Of a DNA stretch of 64,000 bases, positions 17,504 to 29,100 are shown one piece after another. Made by a program: the position numbers and the translations under genes. Source of the stretch: Sinobacterium caligoides (GTDB lineage: Bacteria > Pseudomonadota > Gammaproteobacteria > Pseudomonadales > Sinobacteriaceae); NCBI RefSeq assembly GCF_003752585.1, contig NZ_RKHR01000003.1, positions 682,001-746,000 of the forward strand, read 5' to 3'. The number at the start of each line of letters is the position of its first letter. Position 1 is the stretch's first letter. Below the pieces are notes generated by a model. The model searched no databases. It worked only from the letters and a program-made list of their open reading frames with translations, and was not told the origin of the DNA.

Positions 17504-19189
17504 TTACTTGTCTTGGCTCTGCATCTGAGCCTTGATAAGGTCACCTAGTGTTGCAGGAGCAACAGCTGACTCATCAGACTTCATAGACTTAATAGCCTCT
17601 TTCTCTTCAGCGGCGTCTTTGCCCTTAATAGAGAGAGATAGAGCACGGTTCTTACGATCAACGCTGATGATAAGAACTTCAACAGTCTCACCTTCTTTCA
17701 GTGCGTTGCGTGCATCTTCTACCTTGTCACGGCTAATTTCAGAAGCGCGTAGCGTTCCTTCAACTTCGTCCGCTAGAACGATAACAGCAGCCTTAGCATC
17801 GACTTCTTTAACAGTACCGGTCACGATGCTGCCCTTGTCATTCTCTGCAACGAACTCAGCGAATGGATCGCTGTCTAGCTGCTTGATGCCAAGAGAGATA
17901 CGCTCACGCTCTGGGTCGATAGAAAGGATAGTAGTTTCGATCTCTTCACCCTTCTTGTACTTACGAACGGCTTCTTCGCCGGTTTCGTTCCAAGAAAGAT
18001 CAGAAAGATGTACTAGACCATCAATGTTACCCTCAAGACCGATGAAGATACCGAAGTCAGTGATAGACTTGATAACACCATTAACCTTGTCACCCTTGGC
18101 GAATTGACCAGCGAATGCATCCCATGGATTCTGAGTACACTGCTTAACACCTAGAGAAATACGACGACGCTCTTCGTCGATATCAAGAACCATCACTTCA
18201 ACTTCGTCACCTACGTTGACGATCTTAGAAGGATGTACGTTCTTGTTGGTCCAGTCCATCTCAGAAACGTGAACAAGACCTTCAACGCCTTCTTCAAGCT
18301 CTGCGAAACAACCGTAGTCGGTAAGGTTAGTCACCTTAGCCTTGATCTTAGCGCCTTCAGGGTAACGCTTAGTGATCTCAACCCATGGATCTTCACCCAA
18401 CTGCTTAAGACCTAGCGATACGCGGTTGCGCTCACGATCGAATTTAAGAACCTTAACGTCGATCTCATCGCCAACATTAACGATCTCGCTTGGGTGCTTA
18501 ATACGCTTCCAAGCCATATCGGTGATGTGTAGTAGACCGTCAACGCCACCTAGGTCAACGAAAGCACCGTAGTCAGTAAGGTTCTTAACGATACCCTTAA
18601 CAGACATACCTTCTTGTAGGTTAGACAGAAGAGCTTCACGCTCTGCACTGTTAGCTTCTTCAAGAACAGCACGACGAGAAACAACAACGTTGTTGCGCTT
18701 CTGATCTAGCTTGATAACTTTAAATTCTAGCTCTTTACCTTCTAGGTGAGCAGTGTCGCGAACTGGGCGAACGTCAACTAGAGAACCAGGTAGGAAGGCA
18801 CGGATGCTTGCAACATCAACGGTGAAACCACCCTTGACCTTACCAGAGATAACACCTTTAACAACTTCTTCAGCTTCGAAGGCTTTCTCAAGCTCTTTCC
18901 AAGACTCAGCGCGCTTAGCTTTTTCACGCGAAAGCTTAGTTTCGCCCCAACCATCTTCGACAGCGTCAAGTGCAACTTGAACTTCGTCACCAACAGCTAG
19001 CACTAGCTCGCCGCTGTCGTTTAGGAATTCTTCACGTGGGATGATGCCTTCAGACTTCAGACCAGCGTGTACGGTGACCCAGTCGCTGTCGATATCAATA
19101 ACGATACCGGTAACGATTGAACCTGGTTTCATGTCGATGGTTTCTAAACTTTCTTCAAAAAGTTCAGCAAAGCTCATGCTTTCGCTCAT
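17504..19189 (-). CDS. rpsA: 30S ribosomal protein S1
   Basis: This 561-residue protein contains six S1 RNA-binding repeats with the typical [24 protein letters not shown] strands. It unfolds and holds mRNA on the small subunit during initiation. Length is normal for the gammaproteobacterial protein (557). It sits between cmk and ihfB as expected. The 213-bp leader between cmk and rpsA could hold the conserved translational control region of rpsA, but I did not fold it. Confidence 0.98.
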   Translation of the reverse strand: MSESMSFAELFEESLETIDMKPGSIVTGIVIDIDSDWVTVHAGLKSEGIIPREEFLNDSGELVLAVGDEVQVALDAVEDGWGETKLSREKAKRAESWKELEKAFEAEEVVKGVISGKVKGGFTVDVASIRAFLPGSLVDVRPVRDTAHLEGKELEFKVIKLDQKRNNVVVSRRAVLEEANSAEREALLSNLQEGMSVKGIVKNLTDYGAFVDLGGVDGLLHITDMAWKRIKHPSEIVNVGDEIDVKVLKFDRERNRVSLGLKQLGEDPWVEITKRYPEGAKIKAKVTNLTDYGCFAELEEGVEGLVHVSEMDWTNKNVHPSKIVNVGDEVEVMVLDIDEERRRISLGVKQCTQNPWDAFAGQFAKGDKVNGVIKSITDFGIFIGLEGNIDGLVHLSDLSWNETGEEAVRKYKKGEEIETTILSIDPERERISLGIKQLDSDPFAEFVAENDKGSIVTGTVKEVDAKAAVIVLADEVEGTLRASEISRDKVEDARNALKEGETVEVLIISVDRKNRALSLSIKGKDAAEEKEAIKSMKSDESAVAPATLGDLIKAQMQSQDK

Positions 19190-19402
19190 AGCAAATACCT
19201 GTAATTAGTCGGGCCCAATGCCCTCATCCGCAGCCGCCAGCTAACGCGGGTTAGTTTTTTTAACGGTACACAGAGCCTCTACTGGCTAGCTCTGCGCCAC
19301 CGCTCTTATTCCACTCTACCGGGCATCGATTAAACCTCAGCGAGGCATCAACACCGTACAATAAAGCGATATAATTACATGGCCACATGGCCAGAACGCG
19401 CC

Positions 19403-20125
19403 TTAAATTAGTCCGCGTTCCTTGGCAAAAGCAACAACTGCCGCTTTCACCTCTTCGATAGACATTGCTGTACTATCAATAATTTGTGCATCTTTTGCGG
19501 GCCGTAAAGGTGCCACGGCACGGTTACTATCCCGCTCATCTCTCAAATTGATCTCTTCGAGAAGACGCGCGAGGGTAACATTTCGCCCCTCACCTTGCAA
19601 CTCATCGTCGCTTAACTGCCCTTTATCCCGTAACTGCAGATAGCGCCGCTGCGCCCGCTCTTCAGCTCCGGCTGTCAGGTATATCTTCAGCGCCGCCTCA
19701 GGGAAAACTACCGTCCCCATGTCACGCCCATCAGCCACAAGACCGGGCACCTGAGCAAAGTCACGCTGACGCTGCAGCAAGGCATCACGCACCGGAGTCA
19801 ACGCCGCAACTTTAGAGGCCAAGCCGCCAGTCTGCTCCGTGCGCAACTCATTACCCACAACTTCGCCCTGCAGCCAGGTCGTCACCCCCTGCCCCTGCTC
19901 ACCCGCATCAAAACGTACATCGAGGTTCGCCGCAACTTGCGCCAATGCCGCCTCATCATCAAAATCAACACCTTGGCGCTGAGCTGCCAGTGCTGTCAAA
20001 CGATACAGAGCGCCGCTATCAAGCAGAGCAAAACCGAACTCCGCTGCCAACAACTGGCAGAGGGTGCCCTTACCGGCACCACCAGGACCATCAACTGCAA
20101 CAACTATTGCTTGCCTAGTTTGCAT
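19403..20125 (-). CDS. cmk: Cytidylate kinase
   Basis: This 240-residue enzyme phosphorylates CMP and dCMP with ATP. The Walker A loop is GPGGAGKGT (about residues 14-22), and [11 protein letters not shown] is the typical substrate-binding segment. The start overlaps the aroA end by 11 bp, so the genes are probably translationally coupled. The GPGG in place of the usual GPSG is a small variation. Confidence 0.96.
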   Translation of the reverse strand: MQTRQAIVVAVDGPGGAGKGTLCQLLAAEFGFALLDSGALYRLTALAAQRQGVDFDDEAALAQVAANLDVRFDAGEQGQGVTTWLQGEVVGNELRTEQTGGLASKVAALTPVRDALLQRQRDFAQVPGLVADGRDMGTVVFPEAALKIYLTAGAEERAQRRYLQLRDKGQLSDDELQGEGRNVTLARLLEEINLRDERDSNRAVAPLRPAKDAQIIDSTAMSIEEVKAAVVAFAKERGLI

Positions 20126-21458
20126 CGTTATCTACTACCTCAATTTTAAAACCAATACTGTTACACAATTCTGCAAAGCCTGGGAACGATGTCGCTACGG
20201 CTCCGCAGCCTAAAATAGTAATCGTTTCTGTAGCGCGTAAACTCGCCACAGCGAAAGACATCGCAATGCGGTGATCACCATGCGTGGCGATCGTCGCCGC
20301 CCCAAAAGGTCGCACACCTTCACCGACACCATTTATCACCATGCCATCCTCTGTCGGCGTGGCATCGATGCCGCAGTCAACCAAGCCGTCGGCCATCACC
20401 TGGATACGATCGCTCTCTTTGACCCGCAACTCTTCTGCTCCCGATAAGACGGTCTGCCCCTCGGCACAGGCCGCAGCAACAAACAGTACCGGGAACTCAT
20501 CAATCGCCAACGGCACCTGATCTTCTGGTATGTGAATTCCCTTAAGACCGCGGTAACGCACACGTATATCCGCCACCGGCTCACCACCTACCTCACGCTC
20601 ATCGAACAACTCAATATCCGCATTCATCAAGCGCAAAATATTAATAATGCCCACTCGGGTCGGATTAATACCGACATGACGCAGGGTGATATCGGCTCCC
20701 GGCGTAATGCTCGCCGCCACCATAAAGAAGGCCGCAGAGGAAATATCGGCAGGCACATCGATATGACAGCCACTGAGCGTACCACCACCGAGTAACTTTG
20801 CCGTAGAGCCTTCGGTAATAACCTCATAACCAAAGCCACGCAACATACGCTCTGTATGGTCCCGCGTCGGCGCTGGCTCCGTCACGGAGGTCTCCCCATC
20901 CGCATATAAGCCAGCCAACAGCACACAGGACTTCACCTGCGCACTCGCCATCGGCATGTCATAATGCATCGCTGTTAGCGCTTCACCACCACCGACGATC
21001 ATCGGCGGGCGGCCCGCTTCGGCCGTCTCAACCTTCGCCCCCATCTCGCGCAGCGGATTGGCAACGCGCGCCATTGGACGCTTACTCAAAGAGGCGTCAC
21101 CAATCAGCGTCGAACTGAACGATTGTGCCGCCAAGATACCACTGAGCAGACGCATCGAAGTCCCAGAGTTACCCATATCAAGCGCAGCAGCGGGTTGCTG
21201 TAAGCCATTCAAGCCCACGCCATTAATTGTCACCCGACCTGCATCCGGCCCCTCAATTGCCACCCCCATATCACGGAAGGCATTTAGCGTCGCCAGAGCA
21301 TCTTCTCCTTCAAGAAAGCCCTCAACCGTCGTCACACCTTCTGCTAGAGAGCCCAACATGATAGAGCGGTGTGAAATTGACTTGTCTCCAGGCACACGAA
21401 ACTCACCAGATAACGATTCGCCTGGGCGCGCTAAGAACTGAATATTATTGTCCGACAT
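20115..21458 (-). CDS. aroA: 3-phosphoshikimate 1-carboxyvinyltransferase (EPSP synthase)
   Basis: This 447-residue enzyme joins shikimate 3-phosphate and PEP in the chorismate pathway. Motifs seen are [10 protein letters not shown] near residue 24, [27 protein letters not shown] and LRVKESDRI. The SGTSMRLL loop and overall sequence are closer to the class II/Bacillus-type enzymes than to E. coli AroA. In Pseudomonas the aroA domain is fused behind tyrA; here it is a separate gene 92 bp after tyrA. Confidence 0.96.
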   Translation of the reverse strand: MSDNNIQFLARPGESLSGEFRVPGDKSISHRSIMLGSLAEGVTTVEGFLEGEDALATLNAFRDMGVAIEGPDAGRVTINGVGLNGLQQPAAALDMGNSGTSMRLLSGILAAQSFSSTLIGDASLSKRPMARVANPLREMGAKVETAEAGRPPMIVGGGEALTAMHYDMPMASAQVKSCVLLAGLYADGETSVTEPAPTRDHTERMLRGFGYEVITEGSTAKLLGGGTLSGCHIDVPADISSAAFFMVAASITPGADITLRHVGINPTRVGIINILRLMNADIELFDEREVGGEPVADIRVRYRGLKGIHIPEDQVPLAIDEFPVLFVAAACAEGQTVLSGAEELRVKESDRIQVMADGLVDCGIDATPTEDGMVINGVGEGVRPFGAATIATHGDHRIAMSFAVASLRATETITILGCGAVATSFPGFAELCNSIGFKIEVVDNDAN

Positions 21459-21550
21459 AATCTATTACTCTCAAAATCATTACTGCTAAGTACTATCGCC
21501 AGAATTTATGACGGCTATGCAGCATAAAGCCTTGCCATAGCCGTGGCGGA

Positions 21551-22441
21551 TTATAATTTCTTTTGTTGACGCTTCTGCAAGATCGAGGAGAAGTGTCGTC
21601 GCGCCTCACGTGCACGCTGGAAGCTCGCCATAATCTCGTCGCCATTATCACTGGCAATATTCTCGCGCAGCAGCTTCAGCTGATCGGTAAAGTCATCCAT
21701 CATAGACAATACCGCAGCCTTGTTCGCCAGCACGATATCGTGCCACATCTGCGGATCACTGGCGGCGATACGAGTAAAGTCACGAAAGCCACCGGCAGCA
21801 TTATCGAAAATTTCATAGCTGCAGTCTTGCTGCGCCAAGCTATCGACCAACGAGTACGCAAGAACGTGCGGCAGATGTGACGTCGCTGCCAAGACTCGAT
21901 CGTGGCGCTCCACATCCATACTGACCACTTCCGCACCACAGCCCTGCCACAACTCACGCACTACAGCCTCTGCCTCTGATGAGGTCTCAGCTGTTGGCGT
22001 CAAGATCACACGGTGATTCACATAGAGCTCGGCATTTGCCGCCTCGACACCGGACTCCTCGGAGCCCGCAATGGGATGACCCAACACCAACGTCGACGGT
22101 ACCTGCCCATAAATACGTTGAGCCGCGCGATAAAGGTTTCCTTTCACGCTAGCGCCGTCGGTGATGATACTACGGCTATCGGCCACAACTGCCAAACGCT
22201 CTAACATGCTCTCAGCAACAAGCGTCGGGGTAGCTATAAAAATAACATCGGCGTCTTTCACCGCTTCCGCCAAATCCAGCTCATAGCGATCGATGACACC
22301 AAAGTCGATAGCTTTCTGCAGATTAGCCTCCTTGCGCCCCCAACCAACAACCTCGGCCGCAAGACCACGCTGTCGACAGGCTTTGGCAAGAGAGCCACCG
22401 ATGAGACCGGCGCCTAGCACCACCAATTTATTAATAATCAT
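21551..22441 (-). CDS. tyrA: Prephenate dehydrogenase
   Basis: This 296-residue NAD(P)-dependent enzyme converts prephenate to 4-hydroxyphenylpyruvate for tyrosine. The Rossmann motif GAGLIGGSLAKA is at residues 10-21, and the catalytic region GHPIAGSEESG at about residue 120. There is no chorismate mutase domain. It starts 2 bp after hisC ends. It is the free form of what is the N-terminal half of a TyrA-AroA fusion in Pseudomonas. Confidence 0.94.
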   Translation of the reverse strand: MIINKLVVLGAGLIGGSLAKACRQRGLAAEVVGWGRKEANLQKAIDFGVIDRYELDLAEAVKDADVIFIATPTLVAESMLERLAVVADSRSIITDGASVKGNLYRAAQRIYGQVPSTLVLGHPIAGSEESGVEAANAELYVNHRVILTPTAETSSEAEAVVRELWQGCGAEVVSMDVERHDRVLAATSHLPHVLAYSLVDSLAQQDCSYEIFDNAAGGFRDFTRIAASDPQMWHDIVLANKAAVLSMMDDFTDQLKLLRENIASDNGDEIMASFQRAREARRHFSSILQKRQQKKL

Positions 22442-22443
22442 CC

Positions 22444-23562
22444 TCAGCTACCCAGCACTTTTGTCAGCGCCTGCAGTAAAAAGCGGTTTTCTGTTTCTAG
22501 ACCAATCGACAGACGAAGATGCTGTGGCATCTGATAAACACCCACTGGACGTACGATAACACCTTCTCTCAACAGCCCATCATAAATCGCCAGAGCATCT
22601 CCCTCAAACTGAGCGGCAATGAAGTTACCAGCGGAGGGAATGTAATCGATACCGAGGCGGGCCAGCCCCTCTTGCAGCTGCTGCTTTCCTGTCGCATTAA
22701 CCGCACAGCCTCGCTGTAAATAGTCATCGTCAGTCAACACTGTACGCGCAGCAACCAAGCCAAAACTATTGACATTAAAGGGGGCCCGCACCCGATTCAG
22801 CGCATCCGTAATCTGCTCATTTGCGATGGCATAACCAACACGCAAGGCCGCCAACCCCCAAGCCTTAGAAAAGGTACGCGTGACGATCAGATTATCGTAT
22901 TGCGCCAACAAATTCACACCGTCAAGCAGGTCTTCACCACTGTTATATTCGATGTAGGCCTCATCTAACACAACCACCACATCACTCGGCACCTTAGCCA
23001 TAAACGCAGTAAAAGCGGCAGCAGAAAAACAAGTGCCTGTCGGGTTGTTCGGGTTAGCAACAAACACCAGACGAGTGTCCGGTTCAATCGCCGACGCCAT
23101 CGCATCCAGATCATGTCCCCAGTCTTTCGCCGGCGTTACAATGGCACGAGCACCACAGGCCTGCACCGCAATAGGGTAGACAATAAACGCATGCTGAGAG
23201 AAAACCGCCGACTTGCCAGGCTCGAGGTAAGCGCGAGCAATCAAATCCAAAACATCGTTAGAGCCATTACCCAGCGTCAGCTGTGATGACAACACTGACA
23301 GACGCTCGCTGAGCGCTGCCTTCAACTCGAAACCATTAGCGTCCGGATAACGACAGATGTCAGCTGAGGCCGCTTGCAGTGCAGCCACGACTTTGCTGCT
23401 TGGCCCTAGCGGATTCTCATTACTCGCCAGTTTAATCACATGATCAAGGCCGAGCTCACGCTGCAGCTCTTCGATCGGCTTGCCCGCCTGATAAGGGTGC
23501 AGGCCTTGGATGCCCGCATTGGCGAGAGCTAAAAAATCACAACTCATGGTCATACTCATCAT
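22444..23562 (-). CDS. hisC: Histidinol-phosphate aminotransferase
   Basis: This 372-residue PLP enzyme of fold type I has TRTFSKAWGLAALRVGY, containing the PLP lysine, SNENPLGPS near the N-terminus and FVANPNNPTGT. In this gene order it is the HisC2 form and may also transaminate aromatic keto acids, which would match its place between pheA and tyrA. Several Met codons near the start make the exact initiation uncertain. Confidence 0.93.
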   Translation of the reverse strand: MMSMTMSCDFLALANAGIQGLHPYQAGKPIEELQRELGLDHVIKLASNENPLGPSSKVVAALQAASADICRYPDANGFELKAALSERLSVLSSQLTLGNGSNDVLDLIARAYLEPGKSAVFSQHAFIVYPIAVQACGARAIVTPAKDWGHDLDAMASAIEPDTRLVFVANPNNPTGTCFSAAAFTAFMAKVPSDVVVVLDEAYIEYNSGEDLLDGVNLLAQYDNLIVTRTFSKAWGLAALRVGYAIANEQITDALNRVRAPFNVNSFGLVAARTVLTDDDYLQRGCAVNATGKQQLQEGLARLGIDYIPSAGNFIAAQFEGDALAIYDGLLREGVIVRPVGVYQMPQHLRLSIGLETENRFLLQALTKVLGS

Positions 23563-23622
23563 TTAGCGGCGAAAACAGCACCGTCAACGACAGCACCCGC
23601 CTAGTTTAATCACAGTTTCTTG

Positions 23623-24768
23623 CTACAGGGCCGCTTTCGGGTAGGAGCCTAGATGCTTAATCACTACCGATTGCTCCCGAATCTGCTCCATAATCCCCTT
23701 CACATCACTATCATCGACATGCCCCTCGAACTCCATGAAGAAGACATAGGTCCACGTCTCCGTCCGTGAGGGACGCGTATCTATCCGCGTTAGCATCACA
23801 CCGGCATCTTGAAAGGGTTGCAACAAGTTAAAAAGTGCACCTGGCTTATTACGCGTGGTGACTGCGATAGAGGTCTTATCTGCACCGCTGCTACCGACCG
23901 CCTCGCGACCAATAATCAAGAAACGAGTCGTGTTGTTTGAGAAGTCTTCGATGCCAGAGGAGAGACTGACTAAATTATATTCCTCCTGCGCCATAACACC
24001 GGCGACTGCCGCAACACTCGGGTCAGCAGCGGCCATCTTAGCCCCCTCGCCATTACTGCTGACAGCCACTCGCTCAACATGTGGCCAGTGTTTGTCGAGC
24101 CACAAGCGGGACTGCGCCAGCGCCTGCTGATGCGCCACAATCGTTTTTACCTGCTCAATTTTCACCCCTGACTGAGCCATCAAATTAAGCTCAATACGGA
24201 GCTCAACCTCACCACAGATTTTTAATGAGGAGTTAATAAAGCTATCGAGTGTATGCGTCACCATACCTTCAGTCGAGTTTTCGACCGGCACCACGCCATA
24301 ATTACATTCACCGGACTCCACTTGACCAAACACACTCGCGATAGTTTGCTGAGGCTGAGGGATTACCGCGTGGCCAAAATGTTTGACCGCCGCGGCCTGA
24401 GTAAAAGTACCCTCGGGGCCAAGATAAGCAACCTGCATGGGCTTCTCTAACGCTAGGCAGGCCGACATGATTTCTCGAAAGATATGCGCCACAGCACGCC
24501 CTTCCAGCGGCCCGTCATTACGCTCCATCACCTTACGCAATACTTGCGCCTCGCGTTCCGGGCGATAAAACAACACCTCCTCTGGGTCGCGACCATCTGC
24601 TTTCGCTGCCTCAAATTCAATAAACTTGGCATCGGCAACGCGCTGCGCACAGACCGCTCGCTGATTAATCAACTGATGAATTTGACGATCGATACTATCG
24701 ATACTGTCTCGCAACTCCGCCAGGCTCGGAACCTCGGCTGCGCAATCACTCTTTGAACTATCGACCAT
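23623..24768 (-). CDS. pheA: Bifunctional chorismate mutase / prephenate dehydratase (P-protein)
   Basis: This protein of about 381 residues has an N-terminal AroQ chorismate mutase domain (LRDSIDSIDRQIHQLINQRA...). The prephenate dehydratase domain follows, starting at AYLGPEGTFTQAAA and including the NNTTRFLIIG signature, then a C-terminal ACT domain (NKPGALFNLLQPF, ESRP replaced by DTRPSR) that normally binds phenylalanine for feedback inhibition. An in-frame GTG lies 6 bp upstream of the chosen ATG. Confidence 0.96.
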   Translation of the reverse strand: MVDSSKSDCAAEVPSLAELRDSIDSIDRQIHQLINQRAVCAQRVADAKFIEFEAAKADGRDPEEVLFYRPEREAQVLRKVMERNDGPLEGRAVAHIFREIMSACLALEKPMQVAYLGPEGTFTQAAAVKHFGHAVIPQPQQTIASVFGQVESGECNYGVVPVENSTEGMVTHTLDSFINSSLKICGEVELRIELNLMAQSGVKIEQVKTIVAHQQALAQSRLWLDKHWPHVERVAVSSNGEGAKMAAADPSVAAVAGVMAQEEYNLVSLSSGIEDFSNNTTRFLIIGREAVGSSGADKTSIAVTTRNKPGALFNLLQPFQDAGVMLTRIDTRPSRTETWTYVFFMEFEGHVDDSDVKGIMEQIREQSVVIKHLGSYPKAAL

Positions 24769-24876
24769 AACCACTCAACTCAGCTATCGCTTCCTCGCCG
24801 CAGCGCGCCGAGGAGTTACTCAATGAAGATCGTTGCGTCCAAGAAAAAGCGAACACACGACCACGATTTAAACAGA

Positions 24877-25956
24877 CTAGGCGTTGCGCTGCTGGAAGTC
24901 AGCCATATAGGCAATCAGTGCGTCGACAGCCTCTTCCGGCACAGCATTATAAATACTCGCACGCATACCACCGACACTACGATGCCCCTTAAGGTTTAGC
25001 AAGCCTGACTCATCGGCGCCGAGCAAAAATGCCTTATCCAGCGCGCTATCAGCGAGCGTAAACGGCACATTCATCAATGAACGGCTCGCTCGCTCAACCG
25101 GGTTGGCATAAAAACCAGAGTTGTCGATAAAGTCATACAACTTGGCCGCTTTACGTGCATTCACCTGCTCCATCGCCGCCACACCACCCTGCTCCTTCAG
25201 CCACTCGAAAACAAGGCCGGACAAATACCAGCTATAGGTCGCCGGGGTATTGTACATCGAGTCATTCTCCGCCGCCGTCTTATAGCTAAACATCGCCGGG
25301 CAACTGGCCTGCGCACGATCAAGTAGATCTTTACGAACGATAACGAGCGTTAAGCCGGCAGGGCCGATGTTCTTCTGCGCTCCCGCATAGATTAAACCGA
25401 ACTTATTCACATCAATCTGACGCGAGAGAATAGTGGAAGACATATCCGCAACCAGCGGCACGTCGGCCTGCGGCTCCCAAAAGAACTCCACCCCTCCGAT
25501 TGTCTCGTTAGGCGTGTAGTGCAAATATGCTGCTTCTTTATTCAGCTGCCAGCTGTCGAAAGCCGGTATCGTGGAAAAGCTTGTGTTCTCTGAGCTAGCC
25601 ACGACGTTGACGTCACAGAAACGACCAGCCTCCTTAATTGCCTTCTTCGACCACTGCCCGGTATTAACGTAATCAGCGGTACCTTTTTCGCCCAGTAAGT
25701 TTAAGGGTACAGAGGCAAACTGACTGCTGGCACCGCCCTGTAAAAACAGCACCGCATAATCATCACCGATAGACATCAACTCTCGAAAATCCGCCTCTGC
25801 CTTTTGCGCAACGGAGACAAACTCAGGAGAACGATGGCTCATCTCCATAATCGACAAACCGCGGTCATGCCAATCACTCATCTCAAGTTGGGCACGTTGT
25901 AGCACCGCCTCAGGTATCGCGGCGGGGCCGGCACAGAAGTTAAATTTACGTGTCAT
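24877..25956 (-). CDS. serC: Phosphoserine aminotransferase
   Basis: This 359-residue PLP enzyme makes 3-phosphoserine (serine pathway) and also serves in vitamin B6 synthesis. It begins FNFCAGPAAIPEAVL, with the PLP lysine in YAGAQKNIGPAGL, and closes with GGMRASIYNA. It lies between gyrA and pheA as in Pseudomonas. Confidence 0.97.
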   Translation of the reverse strand: MTRKFNFCAGPAAIPEAVLQRAQLEMSDWHDRGLSIMEMSHRSPEFVSVAQKAEADFRELMSIGDDYAVLFLQGGASSQFASVPLNLLGEKGTADYVNTGQWSKKAIKEAGRFCDVNVVASSENTSFSTIPAFDSWQLNKEAAYLHYTPNETIGGVEFFWEPQADVPLVADMSSTILSRQIDVNKFGLIYAGAQKNIGPAGLTLVIVRKDLLDRAQASCPAMFSYKTAAENDSMYNTPATYSWYLSGLVFEWLKEQGGVAAMEQVNARKAAKLYDFIDNSGFYANPVERASRSLMNVPFTLADSALDKAFLLGADESGLLNLKGHRSVGGMRASIYNAVPEEAVDALIAYMADFQQRNA

Positions 25957-25985
25957 TGCTATCAGTCCTCGTTCTTAATAAAAGC

Positions 25986-26018
25986 AAAAGTGAGACGCCC
26001 TAAGGTCGCCTCACTTTT
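25986..26018 (-). terminator. Terminator after gyrA
   Basis: On the minus strand an AAAAGTGAG-x-CG / CG-x-CTCACTTTT stem is followed by a T-rich stretch. It separates gyrA from serC. Confidence 0.85.
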
Positions 26019-26068
26019 TATCCCTTTTCACACAGGTTGTTATCATTATCGGCTTGGGGGCCAACTTT

Positions 26069-28693
26069 TTACTCGTTAGCGTCGCCGTCATCAGTAGAAG
26101 GTGCTGCCGCCTCTACAGCTTCGCCACCCTCCAGCGCAGACTCTTCGCCCTCTAACAGTTCTTCTTCATCGGGTTCCTCGATACGCGCCGAGCTCACCAG
26201 CTTCTCACCGTCTCTGAGGCGAATTAAGCGTACGCCCTGAGTATTACGGCTCAACACAGAGATCTCGCTGGTACGCGTACGCACCATCGTGCCCTGGTCG
26301 CTGATTAGCATCAGCTCATCACCTTCAAACACCTGCACAGCACCGACCAGCGAGCCATTACGATCACTGCACTGCTGACCAATAACACCCATATTACCGC
26401 GACCTTTGGTCGGGAACTCAGCCATGTCACTCTGTTTGCCGTAGCCATTTTCGCTAACGCTCAACATTCGGCCGTTTTCGGCAGGGATCATCAAGGAGAT
26501 AACGGAACTACCCTCATCCATCTTGATGCCGCGCACACCGCGGCTGCTACGACCCAGCGGACGCAATAACGACTCTTCGAAGCGAACCACCTTACCCGCA
26601 TCTGAGACCAACATGATGTCATCGCCACCGTTGGTGATGGCCGTGCCAACAAGAGAGTCGCCGTCATCGAGCTTCACGGCAATCAGACCCGTGCTGCGCT
26701 GACGTGCAAAGTTAGTCAGCGCCGTCTTCTTGATCGTGCCATGTGCAGTCGCCATGACCACAAATTGATCTTCACGATACTCACTAACAGGCAGGATACT
26801 GGTGATACGCTCACCCTTTTCTAGCGGCAGCAAATTGACCACAGGGCGACCACGAGAGATGCGACTGGCAACTGGGATATGGAACACCTTCAACCAGTAC
26901 ACCTTACCGAAATCACTAAAACACAATATGGTGTCGTGGGTACTAGCGATCAACAAGTGCTCAACGAAGTCATCGTCCTTCACTGCCGTCGCCGACTTGC
27001 CTTTACCGCCACGGCGCTGCGCTTGATAATCTGACAGCGGCTGAGTCTTCGCATAACCACCATGGGAGATGGTCACAACTCGATCTTCCTCTGGGATCAA
27101 ATCTTCAACTGTTAGGTCGTGAGTAGAAGCACAAATTTCGGTACGACGCTCATCGCTATACTCATCACGGATCAGCTCAAGCTCTTCGGTGATCACCTCA
27201 AGCAAACGATCGCTACTGGCCAAGATATGTAGGTACTCAATAATTTGCTCGAGACGCTCCTGATACTCGGAGATCAGTTTCTCATGCTCCATGCCCGTGA
27301 GCTTCTGGAGACGTAAATCCAAGATAGCCTGGACCTGAACTGGCGAGAGGTAATATTTACCGTCACGATAACCAAACTCTTCCGGTAGGTCCTCTGGACG
27401 ACAAGCTGTCTCGCCCGCCTGCTCGAGCATCTGCGCGACATTACCCAGCTCCCAGCCGACACTAATCAGCGCCTCACGTGCCTCAGCAGTATTGGCAGAA
27501 GCCTTAATCGCAGCAATCACTGGGTCGATATTGGAAATAGCTATCGCCAGACCTTCCAAGATATGCCCACGCTCGCGTGCCTTACGTAACAGATAAACAG
27601 TACGACGTGTAACAACTTCACGGCGGTGCAATAAGAAATATTCGAGTAGCTGCTTAAGATTCAGGATCCTTGGCTGACCGTCAACCAATGCAACCGTGTT
27701 AATGCCGAACACCGCCTCTAGCTGGGTCTGCGCATAAAGGTTATTCAGGACGACATCGCCCATTTCACCACGCTTAATTTCCACCACGATACGCATGCCG
27801 TCTTTATCAGACTCGTCACGCAGCTCGCTAATACCCTCGATCTTCTTATCCTTGACCAACTCGGCGATCCTTTCGATCAAGCGCGCCTTGTTGAGCTGAT
27901 AAGGGATCTCGGTAATGATAATCGATTCTCTACCCTTGGCATTCGTCTCGACTTCGGCGCGAGCACGAATCCTAATGCGGCCACGCCCTGTGCGGTAGGC
28001 TTGGATAATTCCCGCACGGCCGTTGATAATCGCCGCTGTAGGGAAGTCTGGGCCTGGGATGTGCTCCATCAGTTCGTCGATGGTAATATCGCTGTTGTTA
28101 ATCAGCGCCAAACAACCGGAGATCACTTCACCGAGGTTATGCGGTGGAATATTCGTCGCCATACCAACCGCAATACCCGAGGCTCCATTCACCAAGAGGT
28201 TGGGGATTTTAGTGGGCATAACTGCAGGAATCAGCTCGGTGCCATCGTAGTTTTCTACGTAATCGACGGTTTCCTTATCCAGGTCAGCCATGATCTCATG
28301 GGTGATCTTGCGCATACGGATCTCCGTATAACGCATCGCCGCCGCACTATCACCATCAACAGAACCGAAGTTACCCTGACCATCAACCAACATATAACGT
28401 AGGGAGAAAGGCTGAGCCATACGTACGATGGCCTCATAAACCGCGGAGTCACCGTGCGGGTGATATTTACCGATGACGTCACCGACGACACGCGCCGACT
28501 TCTTGTAGGGCTTGTTGAAGTCATTATTAAGTACACTCATCGCAAACAAGACGCGACGATGCACTGGCTTCAGGCCATCTCTCACATCGGGAAGTGCACG
28601 ACCGATGATGACGCTCATCGCGTAATCGAGATAAGATTGCTTCATCTCGTCTTCGATATTGACCGGTATAATGTCTCTTGCTATCTCACTCAT
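26069..28693 (-). CDS. gyrA: DNA gyrase subunit A
   Basis: This 874-residue protein contains the catalytic Tyr122 ([10 protein letters not shown]) and the quinolone-determining region [11 protein letters not shown] with S83 and E87 (Asp in E. coli, Glu here). The C-terminal beta-pinwheel has the GyrA-box QRRGGKG, and the C-terminus is acidic. It cuts and passes DNA with GyrB to supercoil the chromosome. It is the first gene of the minus-strand core block and is divergent from mtaD. Confidence 0.98.
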   Translation of the reverse strand: MSEIARDIIPVNIEDEMKQSYLDYAMSVIIGRALPDVRDGLKPVHRRVLFAMSVLNNDFNKPYKKSARVVGDVIGKYHPHGDSAVYEAIVRMAQPFSLRYMLVDGQGNFGSVDGDSAAAMRYTEIRMRKITHEIMADLDKETVDYVENYDGTELIPAVMPTKIPNLLVNGASGIAVGMATNIPPHNLGEVISGCLALINNSDITIDELMEHIPGPDFPTAAIINGRAGIIQAYRTGRGRIRIRARAEVETNAKGRESIIITEIPYQLNKARLIERIAELVKDKKIEGISELRDESDKDGMRIVVEIKRGEMGDVVLNNLYAQTQLEAVFGINTVALVDGQPRILNLKQLLEYFLLHRREVVTRRTVYLLRKARERGHILEGLAIAISNIDPVIAAIKASANTAEAREALISVGWELGNVAQMLEQAGETACRPEDLPEEFGYRDGKYYLSPVQVQAILDLRLQKLTGMEHEKLISEYQERLEQIIEYLHILASSDRLLEVITEELELIRDEYSDERRTEICASTHDLTVEDLIPEEDRVVTISHGGYAKTQPLSDYQAQRRGGKGKSATAVKDDDFVEHLLIASTHDTILCFSDFGKVYWLKVFHIPVASRISRGRPVVNLLPLEKGERITSILPVSEYREDQFVVMATAHGTIKKTALTNFARQRSTGLIAVKLDDGDSLVGTAITNGGDDIMLVSDAGKVVRFEESLLRPLGRSSRGVRGIKMDEGSSVISLMIPAENGRMLSVSENGYGKQSDMAEFPTKGRGNMGVIGQQCSDRNGSLVGAVQVFEGDELMLISDQGTMVRTRTSEISVLSRNTQGVRLIRLRDGEKLVSSARIEEPDEEELLEGEESALEGGEAVEAAAPSTDDGDANE

Positions 28694-28730
28694 GGAAGAT
28701 GGCTGCCCCTACGGTTAAGTTATGTCGACG

Positions 28731-28751
28731 ATTTAAATCTTAGATTTAAAT
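28731..28751. promoter_or_regulatory. Inverted repeat in the gyrA leader
   Basis: A perfect ATTTAAATC-TTA-GATTTAAAT palindrome lies 37 bp upstream of the gyrA start. Each arm contains ATTTAAAT, itself a palindrome. It could be an operator or promoter part; function is not shown. Confidence 0.4.
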
Positions 28752-29100
28752 ACTCGCTGTTGCGCCCCTCGCCCCCGGTTACCCCCACCGCGACCAATAA
28801 ACGGTCAACATTTAGGAGGCAGTCGCCCGAGAGATTGAGAGACGACAAAAATTCAAGCATCAGATCATAACATAACCACCCCCGCTGTCACGCTCTGAGA
28901 GCCCGTAGAAGCGATTTCTGCTACTTTAGCGAAAGCTAATATACAGGGGATTTACTCCTTAAACACATTTGAGGCCTCCACAACCGCTCTGTTAGCCCCA
29001 ATAACCACCAATACAGGTTATACTAATCCCACTCTATCGACCCCAAAAACAACCTTCAGCACACAACCACAAATTTCAGCGAAGCGAGACCCGACTTTTT
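28752..29100. other. Divergent intergenic region gyrA / mtaD
   Basis: About 350 bp without an ORF, expected to hold the promoters of gyrA (minus) and of mtaD-ubiG-mupP-yciK (plus). I did not find a clear consensus promoter in it. Confidence 0.55.

Noticed and set aside
17532..18107. 191-codon ORF opposite rpsA
   Set aside because: Antisense frame of a strongly conserved gene; its Ser-rich composition is the usual shadow of S1 codon use.
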